Shown here: piece by piece, positions 1 to 6,838 of the stretch | Layout: each line of letters opens with the position of its first letter | How positions within the stretch are numbered: position 1 is the first letter of the stretch | NCBI GenBank assembly: GCA_003140785.1 | Contig: PLKY01000211.1 | Span: 3,622-18,466, forward strand | Reading direction: 5' to 3' | DNA length: 14,845 bases | DNA from: Acidobacteriaceae bacterium | GTDB taxonomy: Bacteria > Acidobacteriota > Terriglobia > Terriglobales > Acidobacteriaceae | Notes under the pieces: model-generated | Databases searched by the model: none | Told to the model about the DNA's origin: nothing | What the model saw: the letters and a program-made list of their open reading frames with translations, nothing else | Position numbers and translations under genes: made by a program

Positions 1-537
1 ACGGTCTTTGCGCAGGAACCCGGGTCGGTAGCAGCGCCGACCGCAGGCCTGCATTTCACAAACTCCGTGCTCGAGGCGATTGCGGCAAGGGGAGTGGAGA
101 TTGCGCACGTCACCCTGCATGTGGGCCTGGGCACCTTCGCGCCTCTTCGGGTCGGGCGGGTTGACGAGGTGCGCCTCCACTGCGAGTCCTTCACGATACC
201 CGCAGCGACAGCCGAGGCCGTGAACCAGGCGAAGGGCGACTGCCGCAGGATTATCGCCGTGGGCACGACGGTGATGCGCACGCTGGAGGCCGCCGCATTC
301 GAGGCGGACGGCGGACCGCTGAAGCCGCATACCGGGAAGACCGACATTTTCATTCAACCTGGATTTCAATTTCGTATTGTCAACGCGTTGTTAACGAACT
401 TTCACTTACCGAAGTCGAGTTTGCTCATCTTGGTAAGCGCTTTCGCCAGCCAGGAGCATATCCTGGCGGCTTACGCTTACGCCGTCGCTAAGAGCTATCG
501 TTTCTTCAGCTACGGAGATTGTATGTTTCTGACCTAA
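1..537 (+). CDS. queA: S-adenosylmethionine:tRNA ribosyltransferase-isomerase, 3' part
   Basis: QueA transfers and isomerises the ribosyl part of SAM onto 7-aminomethyl-7-deazaguanine at the tRNA wobble position, giving epoxyqueuosine in the cytoplasm. The frame is open from base 1, so the gene starts outside the window; about 178 C-terminal residues are present against a family length of about 340-350. Recognisable family blocks are VAAPTAGLHFT near the cut end, VTLHVGLGTFAPLR, AVGTTVMRTLE, GKTDIFIQPGF, LLTNFHLPKSSLLILVSAF and the C-terminal YRFFSYGDCMFL. It ends at TAA 535-537. It is a housekeeping gene with no evident functional link to the pilus genes, which begin about 480 bp downstream. 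Only the missing 5' end makes it partial; nothing suggests decay. Confidence 0.96.
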   Translation, partial: TVFAQEPGSVAAPTAGLHFTNSVLEAIAARGVEIAHVTLHVGLGTFAPLRVGRVDEVRLHCESFTIPAATAEAVNQAKGDCRRIIAVGTTVMRTLEAAAFEADGGPLKPHTGKTDIFIQPGFQFRIVNALLTNFHLPKSSLLILVSAFASQEHILAAYAYAVAKSYRFFSYGDCMFLT

Positions 538-954
538 GTAACGCGAAGGTAGAATTCGAAACACACCATTCAGCCGTTCACCGTTACACTTGCCCTATCT
601 TTCATCGGTTTTGCTTTGAGTCGCCTCGGTAAGAGGGCACGAGTTTGCCATCAAGGCGGCAGCAGGGGTCACACCAGACGGAGGACCGGTGCGCGTCGCA
701 CTGCAAGGGAATCAAGAATTGCACCGGCATAGCTTCAGTTTGTAGTAGGTCGCGGCTCTCGAATGAATTGGATTGACAGCGGGGTTCTAAGGAGTTAGCA
801 GCCGTCTTTTAACTCGATAAACGCTTTCCGAGCGGTTCAACAGTGTAACCCTGCTGCTTCACCAGCGATTGTATGCCGTAAACAGCCGTGTACACCGAAT
901 TGTTACAACTTCAGTGTATCGCGTTGAATTAATACACCTTGACTTATCATGATT
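538..954. other. Intergenic region between queA and the tad operon
   Basis: No credible gene was found on either strand, and no tRNA-like cloverleaf or T-tailed hairpin was found after queA. The right part is rich in GTGTA/TACAC half-sites: GTGTAA at 843, the palindrome GTGTACAC at 888-895, and GTGTAT at 914 facing ATACAC at 932. These lie upstream of the sigma-54-like element at 955. Confidence 0.6.
888..937. promoter_or_regulatory. Palindromic operator candidates upstream of tadV
   Basis: The perfect 8-bp palindrome GTGTACAC (888-895) is followed by an inverted repeat, GTGTAT (914-919) and ATACAC (932-937), with a 12-bp spacer. They sit about 45-95 bp upstream of the start predicted from the sigma-54-like element. 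The TGTA/TACA half-sites resemble those upstream of flp. The role as enhancer-binding-protein sites is inferred. Confidence 0.4.
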
Positions 955-970
955 TGGAGGGACAATTGCA
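955..970 (+). promoter_or_regulatory. Sigma-54 (-24/-12) promoter candidate for the tad operon
   Basis: TGGAGGG-ACAA-TTGCA matches the sigma-54 consensus TGGCACG-N4-TTGCW at the GG and GC dinucleotides, with exact spacing and a full TTGCA -12 box. The middle of the -24 box is off consensus. Transcription would start near 981, leaving a short leader before tadV. No good sigma-70 promoter was seen nearer the gene. Confidence 0.5.
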
Positions 971-1019
971 TATATAGAGAAGTATTTCGTATTCACTGTG
1001 AGGAATGAGGGGGGCTGAG

Positions 1020-1547
1020 TTGCACTCGATCGCGTGGTGGCCGACTGTTCTCGTTCTTGCTGTGTCCACCTTCACCGATTTACGCAGCCGACGCATTCCA
1101 AACTGGCTGGTGCTGCCTTTTTTGGCAGTTGGCCTCGTTGTGTCCTTCGCTCCCAAGGACTGGCACGGAATCGGAATCGGCCAGAGTCTTGAAGGGATGG
1201 GTCTGGGTTTGTTGTTGTTCGGCATCCTCGCTTTCATGGGCGGGATGGGGATGGGAGATGTGAAACTCTGCGCGGCCCTTGGCGCGTGGATCGGGCCAAA
1301 GCAATTGTTCGTGGCCCTGGTATTGACGGGGATCGTTGGTGGAGTGATGGCAATCGGCTGGGCAGTTACGGGCGGGTTTCTTGGAGAACTCTTTACCGGC
1401 ACTGGCGATTTGCTGTTTGGTTGGAAGAAACGCGAAAGGCGCGCGGAAGAGGAGCACACGCTCTCCAATCCTCGTGCACGGAAGATGCCTTATGCGCCGG
1501 CCATTGCAATTGGGACGCTGATGTCGTTCTTTGCTTTTGCGGGTTGA
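1020..1547 (+). CDS. tadV: Prepilin peptidase of the Tad pilus (A24 family, TadV/CpaA-like)
   Basis: This is an inner-membrane aspartyl protease that cleaves the leader of Flp prepilins after glycine. The protein is about 175 residues and mostly hydrophobic. The two catalytic aspartates of the A24 family are in place: D20 in the motif TDLRSRRIPN and D80 in GMGMGDVKL. The length suits a TadV-type enzyme without the N-terminal methylase domain. I chose a TTG start at 1020 because GAGGGGGG lies 5 nt upstream, matching the G-rich ribosome sites of the other genes here. An ATG at 1005 (5 codons longer, GAGG too close) is the alternative. It is the first gene of the operon, and its likely substrates are the two Flp pilins at 13700-14147. 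Confidence 0.92.
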   Translation: MHSIAWWPTVLVLAVSTFTDLRSRRIPNWLVLPFLAVGLVVSFAPKDWHGIGIGQSLEGMGLGLLLFGILAFMGGMGMGDVKLCAALGAWIGPKQLFVALVLTGIVGGVMAIGWAVTGGFLGELFTGTGDLLFGWKKRERRAEEEHTLSNPRARKMPYAPAIAIGTLMSFFAFAG

Positions 1548-1564
1548 CACAATAGATTTGCACT

Positions 1565-1642
1565 ATGCAAGAGATAAGAAGCATTGAGATGCACATTAAC
1601 CCGGATCAATACCGCGAGCAGCTAGGAGTCTCAGACCGGTAA
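1565..1642 (+). CDS. Possible 25-codon ORF coupled to tadZ
   Basis: An ATG at 1565 opens a 25-codon frame. Its stop TAA (1640-1642) shares one base with the tadZ ATG in a TAATG junction, the arrangement used for translational coupling. The peptide is polar, with the segments MQEIRSIEMHINP and QYREQLGVSDR, and has no membrane segment. No clear Shine-Dalgarno precedes it and no family is recognised. It could be a leader ORF or simply chance. Confidence 0.2.
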   Translation: MQEIRSIEMHINPDQYREQLGVSDR

Positions 1643-2841
1643 TGCAGAATCACTTTGAGGATTTAGAGACAGCCGTTGGCGCGAGCGATTTGTCGATTGC
1701 ATTAATCGGCCCAAATGAGAATCGCAGGAGGATTGTCGCCAACGCCCTGGCCGGCTCAGGCAGCTCGACGGTGCGGGAGTTCCCTTCCTATCCGTCCAAG
1801 ACGAACGACGTTCCACACATGATGGAACAGAATTTTGACGTATACATCATCGATTTGGACGGCGACCAGCGTTATGCCCTGGAACTGGTGGAGGAGATCT
1901 CCGCCAATCCGTCGGTGACGGTCATGGTCTTCTCGATGAACAACGACCCCAACCTGCTGATGAGCTGCATGCGCGCAGGAGCGCGAGAGTTTCTTTCGCA
2001 GCCGGTGGCGCTGGGACCGCTGAATGAGGCATTGGCACGGGCCTCGACGCGCCGCCCCGCCGCGCGCATATCTAACAAACCGGGCGGAAAAGTACTGGTA
2101 TTTCTCGGCGGCAAAGGCGGCTCAGGGGTCACCACCGTGGCTTGCAACTTTGCCGTGTCGCTGGTTCAGGACTGCGCGCAGAGCACGGTATTGATCGATC
2201 TGGATCTTCCGTTGGGAGATGCCGCACTGAATCTCGGCATCACTCCGCAATTTTCCACCGTGGATGCTCTGCAGAACTACACCAGGCTGGATCAGAATTT
2301 TCTATCGAAGCTTCTAACCAAGCACAGTTCAGGCTTGTTTGTGCTCGCGGCCCCAGGCAAGTTTCCCCAGGTGGAAGTAAGCAACGAAGCGATGGAGCGA
2401 CTGGTTGCCGTTGCCCGGATGGCTTTTGACTACGTGGTGGTCGACGCAGGCTCGCGATTCGATTTGAGTGGCACCACGCTGGTGGACCAGGCGGACACCG
2501 TTTACCTGGTGATGCAGGCCGGCATCCCCGAGCTGCGCAATTCGCATCGCGTGATATCTGAATATTTCAAAAACGGCGGTTCCAATCTCGAGATTGTGCT
2601 CAACCGCTTCATGCCGCGTTCGGGTGGAGTGGACGAAGAGCATATATCGAAGGCGCTCACCAGGCCGGTGCAATGGAAGATCCCCAGCGATTACGTGACT
2701 GTGCGGCGCATGCAGAATGAGGCTACCCCGCTGGCCATGGAGGACTCGATGATTGCCCGGGCGATACAGGATATGGCACGGACGGCATGTGGAATGCCGG
2801 CAAAACCTGAGAAGAAAAAAGGATTCAGTCTCTTCGGATAA
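1642..2841 (+). CDS. cpaE: TadZ/CpaE-type pilus localisation ATPase
   Basis: This MinD/ParA-like protein positions Tad pilus assembly at the cell pole or membrane. It has 399 residues. The N-terminal part (about residues 15-135) looks like a receiver-type alpha/beta domain, with SIALIGPNENRRR, DVYIIDLDG and GAREFLSQPV, but acts as an atypical receiver. The ATPase-like part starts near residue 152. The P-loop reads GGKGGSGVTT (156-165), with valine where ParA/MinD proteins have the catalytic lysine; the preceding K158 is kept. Further motifs are LIDLDLPLGDAALNLG (A' region) and DYVVVDAG (Walker B-like). Loss of the P-loop lysine is common in CpaE/TadZ. AGGAG lies 13 nt before the ATG. It sits between tadV and cpaF, the usual order. 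Confidence 0.93.
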   Translation: MQNHFEDLETAVGASDLSIALIGPNENRRRIVANALAGSGSSTVREFPSYPSKTNDVPHMMEQNFDVYIIDLDGDQRYALELVEEISANPSVTVMVFSMNNDPNLLMSCMRAGAREFLSQPVALGPLNEALARASTRRPAARISNKPGGKVLVFLGGKGGSGVTTVACNFAVSLVQDCAQSTVLIDLDLPLGDAALNLGITPQFSTVDALQNYTRLDQNFLSKLLTKHSSGLFVLAAPGKFPQVEVSNEAMERLVAVARMAFDYVVVDAGSRFDLSGTTLVDQADTVYLVMQAGIPELRNSHRVISEYFKNGGSNLEIVLNRFMPRSGGVDEEHISKALTRPVQWKIPSDYVTVRRMQNEATPLAMEDSMIARAIQDMARTACGMPAKPEKKKGFSLFG

Positions 2842-2885
2842 TCGACGGGCACGTCAAAAAATCCCGGTAATTGGAAGGTCGCAAA

Positions 2886-4166
2886 GTGGAACATCTAAAT
2901 CTGGAAAATTTTAAATCGGAAGTACATCGCACCCTGATCTCGAAGCTCGATTTGGAAAAGCTGTCGCGCGTCAATTCAAACCAGGCACGCCAGGCAGTAT
3001 CGAGCATTATTAGTGAAATCATCAGCGATCGACGGGTGCCGCTGAGCTTTGACGAGCAGGAAAAGATCCAGACCGATTTGCTCGACGAGGTCTTCGGACT
3101 GGGGCCGCTCGAGCCGTTGCTGAAGGACCAGAAGATCTCCGACATTCTCGTCAACGATAAAGACCATGTGTTTATCGAGCGTGGCGGCCTGTTGACGCGA
3201 GCCGATGCGGCGTTCCGCGACGATCGTCATTTGTTGCAGATCATCGACCGAATCGTGTCGCGCGTTGGACGCAGAGTGGACGAATCGTCGCCGATGGTGG
3301 ACGCCCGCTTGCCGGATGGATCGCGCGTGAACGCCATCATTCCGCCGCTGGCGCTTGACGGACCGTCGTTGTCCATTCGCCGATTCGGTACCGGCCCTCT
3401 CGCCGCCAATCAGCTCGTGCAGCTCAAGAGCATCTCCGCCGAGATGATGGAATTGCTTTCGTCAGCGGTGCGCGCACGCCTGAGCATTCTGATTTCCGGC
3501 GGCACCGGCGCCGGCAAAACTACCTTCCTCAACATCCTGTCGCAGTACATTCCGCAGAACGAGCGCATTATCACCATCGAAGATGCGGCAGAATTGCAGT
3601 TGGCACAGGAGAACATTGTGCGTCTGGAAACACGACCTCCGAACGTCGAAGGCCAGGGCGCCATCCGGCAGCGGCAACTGCTGATCAACAGCCTCCGTAT
3701 GCGTCCCGACCGCATCATCATCGGTGAGGTCCGCGGCGAAGAAGCATTCGACATGTTGCAGGCCATGAACACGGGCCATGAAGGCTCGATGACGACAGTT
3801 CACGCCAACACGGCGCGCGACGCTCTGACCCGGCTTGAATCGATGGTCGCGATGAGCAACCTGAGCCTTCCGGAAAAGACGGTCCGGCAGCAGATTGCCT
3901 CCGCGCTCACTATCGTTGTGCAGTGCACGCGTTTAAGCGACGGCTCGCGCAAATGTGTGAGCATCCACGAAATCACTGGTATGGAAGAGAACGTGATCAG
4001 TATGCAGGAAATCTTCACCTTCCAAAAGAAGGGGATCGGGCCGAATGGAAAGGTGCTGGGCTTGTTCAAGCCGAGCGGCATCCGTCCACGGTTCCTCGAG
4101 CAACTGCGGACCGCGGGTATTTTCCTTCCGCCAAGCCTGTTCGAGCGGGTCACCGAGGTTAATTGA
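2886..4166 (+). CDS. cpaF: Tad pilus motor ATPase, CpaF/TadA family
   Basis: This is a cytoplasmic hexameric secretion ATPase of the type II/IV GspE family that drives Flp pilus assembly and, in relatives, retraction. The protein has 426 residues, with the typical N-terminal block (LDEVFGLGPLEPLL, ISDILVND). The ATPase core carries Walker A GGTGAGKTT (K211), an Asp-box region around TIEDAAELQL, Walker B RIIIGEVRGEE (E281), and the His box GHEGSMTTVHANTARDALTRLE region. All catalytic motifs are intact. I chose GTG at 2886 because GGAAGG lies 7 nt upstream; a TTG at 2871 would overlap that ribosome site. It starts 44 bp after cpaE and ends 22 bp before tadB, so one transcript is likely. Confidence 0.96.
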   Translation: MEHLNLENFKSEVHRTLISKLDLEKLSRVNSNQARQAVSSIISEIISDRRVPLSFDEQEKIQTDLLDEVFGLGPLEPLLKDQKISDILVNDKDHVFIERGGLLTRADAAFRDDRHLLQIIDRIVSRVGRRVDESSPMVDARLPDGSRVNAIIPPLALDGPSLSIRRFGTGPLAANQLVQLKSISAEMMELLSSAVRARLSILISGGTGAGKTTFLNILSQYIPQNERIITIEDAAELQLAQENIVRLETRPPNVEGQGAIRQRQLLINSLRMRPDRIIIGEVRGEEAFDMLQAMNTGHEGSMTTVHANTARDALTRLESMVAMSNLSLPEKTVRQQIASALTIVVQCTRLSDGSRKCVSIHEITGMEENVISMQEIFTFQKKGIGPNGKVLGLFKPSGIRPRFLEQLRTAGIFLPPSLFERVTEVN

Positions 4167-4188
4167 TCGGAAAGGGGGGTTAGCAGCA

Positions 4189-5166
4189 ATGGGTCTGATC
4201 ATCGTCGTCGTATTCATTGCAGTGTTCGCTGTGGTGGCTCTGCTGGCCGCTGCAACCGGCACTGGCGCCACAAAGCAAGACAAGGAGATGCTGGCGCGGC
4301 TCGACTCCGCCCTGGCCACGGGCAAGTCGAAGTCCGACATGGCCGATTTGCTTATCGACGTCCGCAAGAATGAGTTGCTGAGCACGATCCCATGGATTGA
4401 CAAGGCGCTACGCAAAATCGAATTGACTCCCCGCTTGCGACGCTTGCTCTATCAGGCCGACCTCAAATGGACTGTCGGCGGCCTGATGATGATGTGCTTC
4501 GTAGCGTTCGCGATCCCGGGCTACCTTGCGTATTGGCGCACTGGTCAACTCATTTTCGGACTGCTCATCGGCGCCGCCACCGGGTTTGCACCTATCGGCT
4601 ACGTCATGTTCATGCGCACCAAGCGCATGAACAAGTTCGAGGAGGGGCTGCCGGAAGCATTGGATTTGATCTGCAGTGCGCTTCGTGTCGGACACAGTTT
4701 GAACTCCGCACTCGGTCTGGTAACGCGCGAATGCCCCGACCCTGTAGGCACTGAATTCCGCGTGTGCTTCGATGAACAGAATTACGGACTGGAACTGAAG
4801 ACTGCGTTGGAAAATATGACCAATCGCGTGCCTGTCCAGGACTTGAGAATCGTGGTCACGGGAATTCTGATTCAGAAAGAGAGCGGCGGCAACTTGGCCG
4901 AGGTGCTCGAAAAAGCGTCTGAAGTCATTCGAGAGAGATTCCGCCTGAAGCGGCAAGTGATGACCCACACGGCGCAGGGGCGCCTGACGGGATTAATTCT
5001 CACCCTGCTGCCCATTTTTCTGGGATGCGCGTTGTATTTCGTTAATCCGGAAATGATGAGCTTGCTGTGGACTCGAGAAATCGGAATCAAGCTTCTCTAC
5101 GCAGCCGGCGGCATGATCGTGGTTGGCGGGCTCATTATTCGCAAAATTGTCAACATGGATGTGTAA
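4189..5166 (+). CDS. tadB: Tad pilus inner-membrane platform protein TadB (T2SSF domain)
   Basis: This inner-membrane platform protein works with TadC as the base on which CpaF acts. It has 325 residues. Hydrophobic segments lie at about 2-22, 94-116, 120-141, 268-286 and 300-318. The cytoplasmic T2SSF domain (about 150-265) contains LPEALDLICSALRVGHSL and the hallmark QKESGGNLAEVLE (229-241), followed by an RFRLKRQV basic patch. The start at 4189 has AAAGGGGGG 9 nt upstream. An in-frame extension to 4045 exists but overlaps cpaF by over 120 bp with no reason to prefer it. The gap to tadC is 9 bp. Confidence 0.95.
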   Translation: MGLIIVVVFIAVFAVVALLAAATGTGATKQDKEMLARLDSALATGKSKSDMADLLIDVRKNELLSTIPWIDKALRKIELTPRLRRLLYQADLKWTVGGLMMMCFVAFAIPGYLAYWRTGQLIFGLLIGAATGFAPIGYVMFMRTKRMNKFEEGLPEALDLICSALRVGHSLNSALGLVTRECPDPVGTEFRVCFDEQNYGLELKTALENMTNRVPVQDLRIVVTGILIQKESGGNLAEVLEKASEVIRERFRLKRQVMTHTAQGRLTGLILTLLPIFLGCALYFVNPEMMSLLWTREIGIKLLYAAGGMIVVGGLIIRKIVNMDV

Positions 5167-5175
5167 AGGGGACTT

Positions 5176-6090
5176 ATGGGAGTTGCAATAGCATCATTTT
5201 TTGCGGTATTCCTACTGGTTTTGAGCGGCGGCCTCCTTGTCTTCTATCGCGAAACCATTCAGGCGCGTATCAGTTCGGCGATCAATCCGCAGGTCAAGCA
5301 GCAAAAGACGCTGAAGACCACCATCCTGGACACCCGCAACGTGCTGGAAGGCGTGGTGGAGCGATTCGAAAAGGTTATTCCCAGGAGCGAAGCAGAAGTC
5401 TCTGTCGTCCAGCAGCGTCTGATTCGCGCCGGGTTCCGCGAAGACTCCACGCTGAAGATTTTCTATGGCGCAAAAGTGATTACGCCGCTGTTTCTTTGCC
5501 TGATCGCCATGGTGTCGGGCTTTGCAAGACAGAACCCGTTCTTCATCTATATCGCCTGCTTGGGTCTTGGATTTCTCGCGCCTGACTTCTGGCTGGGAAG
5601 ACAGATCAAGAACCGGCAGACAAAGATCCGGCGGGGTTTGCCGGACGTGCTCGACATGCTGGTGATTTGCGTGGAGGCTGGTCTTAGTTTGGATCAGGCT
5701 ACCGCCCGCACCGCGGAAGAGCTTCGTCAATCGCAGCCTATCCTGAGCGATGAGTTAGGTGTCGTGGCATTGGAACAGCGGGCCGGCAGCGCTCGTTCAG
5801 AGGCATGGAAGCACCTTGCCGATCGTACAGGGCTGGACATTGTCCGCAACCTGGTATCCATGCTCGTTCAGTCCGAACAATTCGGTACGAGCATCGCGAA
5901 GACGTTGAGAGTTCATTCTGACACGCTAAGAACGAAACGCGTGCAGGAGATAGAAGAGAAGGCAGCAAAATTATCGGTCAAACTTCTCTTCCCGCTTGTT
6001 CTATTTATTTTCCCCTCACTGTTTGTTGTGGTTCTCGGACCTGCCGTGATCCTTATGGCAGATTCGTTCAAATCTCTGTTTGGTCACTAA
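5176..6090 (+). CDS. tadC: Tad pilus inner-membrane platform protein TadC (T2SSF domain)
   Basis: TadC is the second platform subunit, paralogous to TadB. The protein has 304 residues, with membrane segments at about 4-24, 99-116, 122-140 and 268-295. The T2SSF domain spans about 155-280 and includes RRGLPDVLDMLVICVEAGLS and LVQSEQFGTSIAKTLRVHSD, then KRVQEIEEKAAKLSVKL before the last membrane helix, which is the usual TadC pattern. AAAGGGGA precedes the ATG by a few bases. It follows tadB by 9 bp and is followed after 17 bp by the first of three microprotein genes, so those are probably on the same mRNA. Confidence 0.95.
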   Translation: MGVAIASFFAVFLLVLSGGLLVFYRETIQARISSAINPQVKQQKTLKTTILDTRNVLEGVVERFEKVIPRSEAEVSVVQQRLIRAGFREDSTLKIFYGAKVITPLFLCLIAMVSGFARQNPFFIYIACLGLGFLAPDFWLGRQIKNRQTKIRRGLPDVLDMLVICVEAGLSLDQATARTAEELRQSQPILSDELGVVALEQRAGSARSEAWKHLADRTGLDIVRNLVSMLVQSEQFGTSIAKTLRVHSDTLRTKRVQEIEEKAAKLSVKLLFPLVLFIFPSLFVVVLGPAVILMADSFKSLFGH

Positions 6091-6107
6091 AAGAAGGGGG
6101 GATTGCA

Positions 6108-6203
6108 ATGGACAGCGCGACAATCATCCGAGTGGTTTCCGGTGTGCTTTTCGTTCTGGTTCTGGGCTTCTTGGTCCAGCGCCGCCGCAGCCGGGTTAAG
6201 TAA
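6108..6203 (+). CDS. 31-residue membrane microprotein, tandem copy 1
   Basis: This is a tiny protein of no recognised family. A short N-terminus (MDSATIIR) leads into one hydrophobic helix (about residues 6-24) and a very basic tail, QRRRSRVK. By the positive-inside rule the tail faces the cytoplasm and the N-terminus faces out. A strong ribosome site, AAGGGGGG, lies 6 nt before the ATG, and the gene starts 17 bp after tadC. It differs from copies 2 and 3 at about 8 positions, all conservative (for example S3T, V9I, S28T). Coding status is supported by the two further copies, which share frame, length and ribosome site. A role in the Tad platform is inferred only from position. Confidence 0.8.
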   Translation: MDSATIIRVVSGVLFVLVLGFLVQRRRSRVK

Positions 6204-6291
6204 CTCACAAGTTATCGGGGATCCTGTGGAGCCTGCAAGATTTCACACCATCTGAGCAAGTTGGATCCGAACATGGAAAGGGGGTACCGCA

Positions 6292-6387
6292 ATGGACACC
6301 GCGACAATTATCCGTATTGCTGCCGGCGTGCTCTTTGTTCTTGTGCTGGTCATCTTGATTCAGCGCCGGCGCACGAGGGTTAAGTAA
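6292..6387 (+). CDS. 31-residue membrane microprotein, tandem copy 2
   Basis: Same architecture as copy 1: MDTATIIR, a hydrophobic helix containing GVLFVLVLVILI, then QRRRTRVK. Ribosome site AAAGGGGG lies 7 nt before the ATG. Compared with copy 3, the 31 codons and stop differ at 11 bases, of which 9 are synonymous. The other two fall in one codon (ACA to TCG) and give a Thr5 to Ser change. That substitution pattern is strong evidence that a protein is made and kept under selection. Function is unknown; a small subunit or regulator of the TadB/TadC platform is one guess. Confidence 0.82.
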   Translation: MDTATIIRIAAGVLFVLVLVILIQRRRTRVK

Positions 6388-6477
6388 ACTCACTATCCAT
6401 CGAAGATCCTGTGGAGCCTGCAACATTTCGCACCATGTGAGAAGGATGGATCCGAACACGCGAAAGGGGGTATCGCA

Positions 6478-6573
6478 ATGGACACAGCGTCGATTATCCG
6501 GATTGCTGCCGGCGTTCTTTTTGTTCTCGTGCTGGTCATCCTGATTCAGCGCCGCCGCACCCGGGTTAAGTAA
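6478..6573 (+). CDS. 31-residue membrane microprotein, tandem copy 3
   Basis: Nearly identical to copy 2 at the protein level (Ser instead of Thr at residue 5), with many silent differences. The membrane helix and the QRRRTRVK tail are unchanged. AAAGGGGG precedes the ATG by 7-8 nt. After its stop the repeated spacer is absent; 32 bp follow before the start of the 44-codon ORF. The tail looks like the cytoplasmic end of PEP-CTERM or LPXTG sorting anchors, but there is no sorting motif and no attached protein, so it is not such a substrate. Confidence 0.82.
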   Translation: MDTASIIRIAAGVLFVLVLVILIQRRRTRVK

Positions 6574-6605
6574 CGGAGGCAGCACTGAGAACAGGAGGTG
6601 GCCGG

Positions 6606-6740
6606 ATGACAATAAAGTCGGCGAATCCACCGTTCGCGTACGCCGGCCGTAAGTTCCCTCGCCTTGAAGCGAAACTATTTGCGCGGTTTCATTTAGATAA
6701 GACTCAAGGAAGCAGAACTCGGCCGGCAGTTTTCAGGTAG
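6606..6740 (+). CDS. Small ORF of 44 codons, unknown function
   Basis: The ATG at 6606 is preceded by AGGAGGTGG with about 5 nt spacing, the best Shine-Dalgarno match in the window. The frame runs 44 codons to TAG 6738-6740. The peptide is basic and soluble, with segments MTIKSANPPFAYAGRKFPR and FARFHLDKTQGSRTRP and no membrane helix. It lies 32 bp after microprotein copy 3 and 98 bp before the DUF192-PilZ gene, in the same direction. No homologue is recognised. The ribosome site is the main evidence; no second copy supports it. Confidence 0.4.
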   Translation: MTIKSANPPFAYAGRKFPRLEAKLFARFHLDKTQGSRTRPAVFR

Positions 6741-6748
6741 TTTTTATT

Positions 6749-6778
6749 GTTATCACTCCATGAAATGAAATTGATAAC
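6749..6778. promoter_or_regulatory. 7-bp inverted repeat upstream of the DUF192-PilZ gene
   Basis: GTTATCA (6749-6755) and TGATAAC (6772-6778) form a perfect inverted repeat with a 16-bp AT-rich spacer, in the 98-bp gap before the DUF192-PilZ gene. It could be an operator or a weak hairpin. No convincing promoter boxes accompany it. Confidence 0.3.
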
Positions 6779-6838
6779 TGGAGCAGAAGTTAGTTAGGAG
6801 CAGCACGCCCTGCAGCCGCGCGGAAAGGGTGAGGAGAT

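Larger units (their letters stand above)
6204..6573 (+). repeat. Tandem duplication units carrying microprotein copies 2 and 3
   Basis: Two units of 184 bp (6204-6387) and 186 bp (6388-6573) each consist of a spacer of about 90 bp plus one microprotein gene. The spacers share an identical 19-mer, GATCCTGTGGAGCCTGCAA, at 6220 and 6405. They also share TGGATCCGAACA and the ribosome-site block AAAGGGGGTA. Copy 1 has the tadC tail in place of the spacer. The units were therefore probably amplified as gene plus leader. Confidence 0.85.

Noticed and set aside
1544..1549. TTGACA at the end of tadV as a -35 box for tadZ
   Set aside because: No -10 box lies at 16-18 bp; the nearest candidates are at 14 and 23 bp.
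4045..4188. Upstream-extended start for tadB
   Set aside because: It would overlap cpaF by over 120 bp. The ATG at 4189 has a strong ribosome site and gives the usual N-terminal membrane helix.
6108..6573. Microproteins as PEP-CTERM or LPXTG sorting-signal fragments
   Set aside because: They have the helix and basic tail but no sorting motif and no passenger. Each has its own start and ribosome site, so they are independent genes.
6205..6630. 141-codon minus-strand frame across the microprotein repeat
   Set aside because: Its internal repeats only mirror the DNA duplication. The silent-change pattern between copies fits the plus-strand 31-codon frames.
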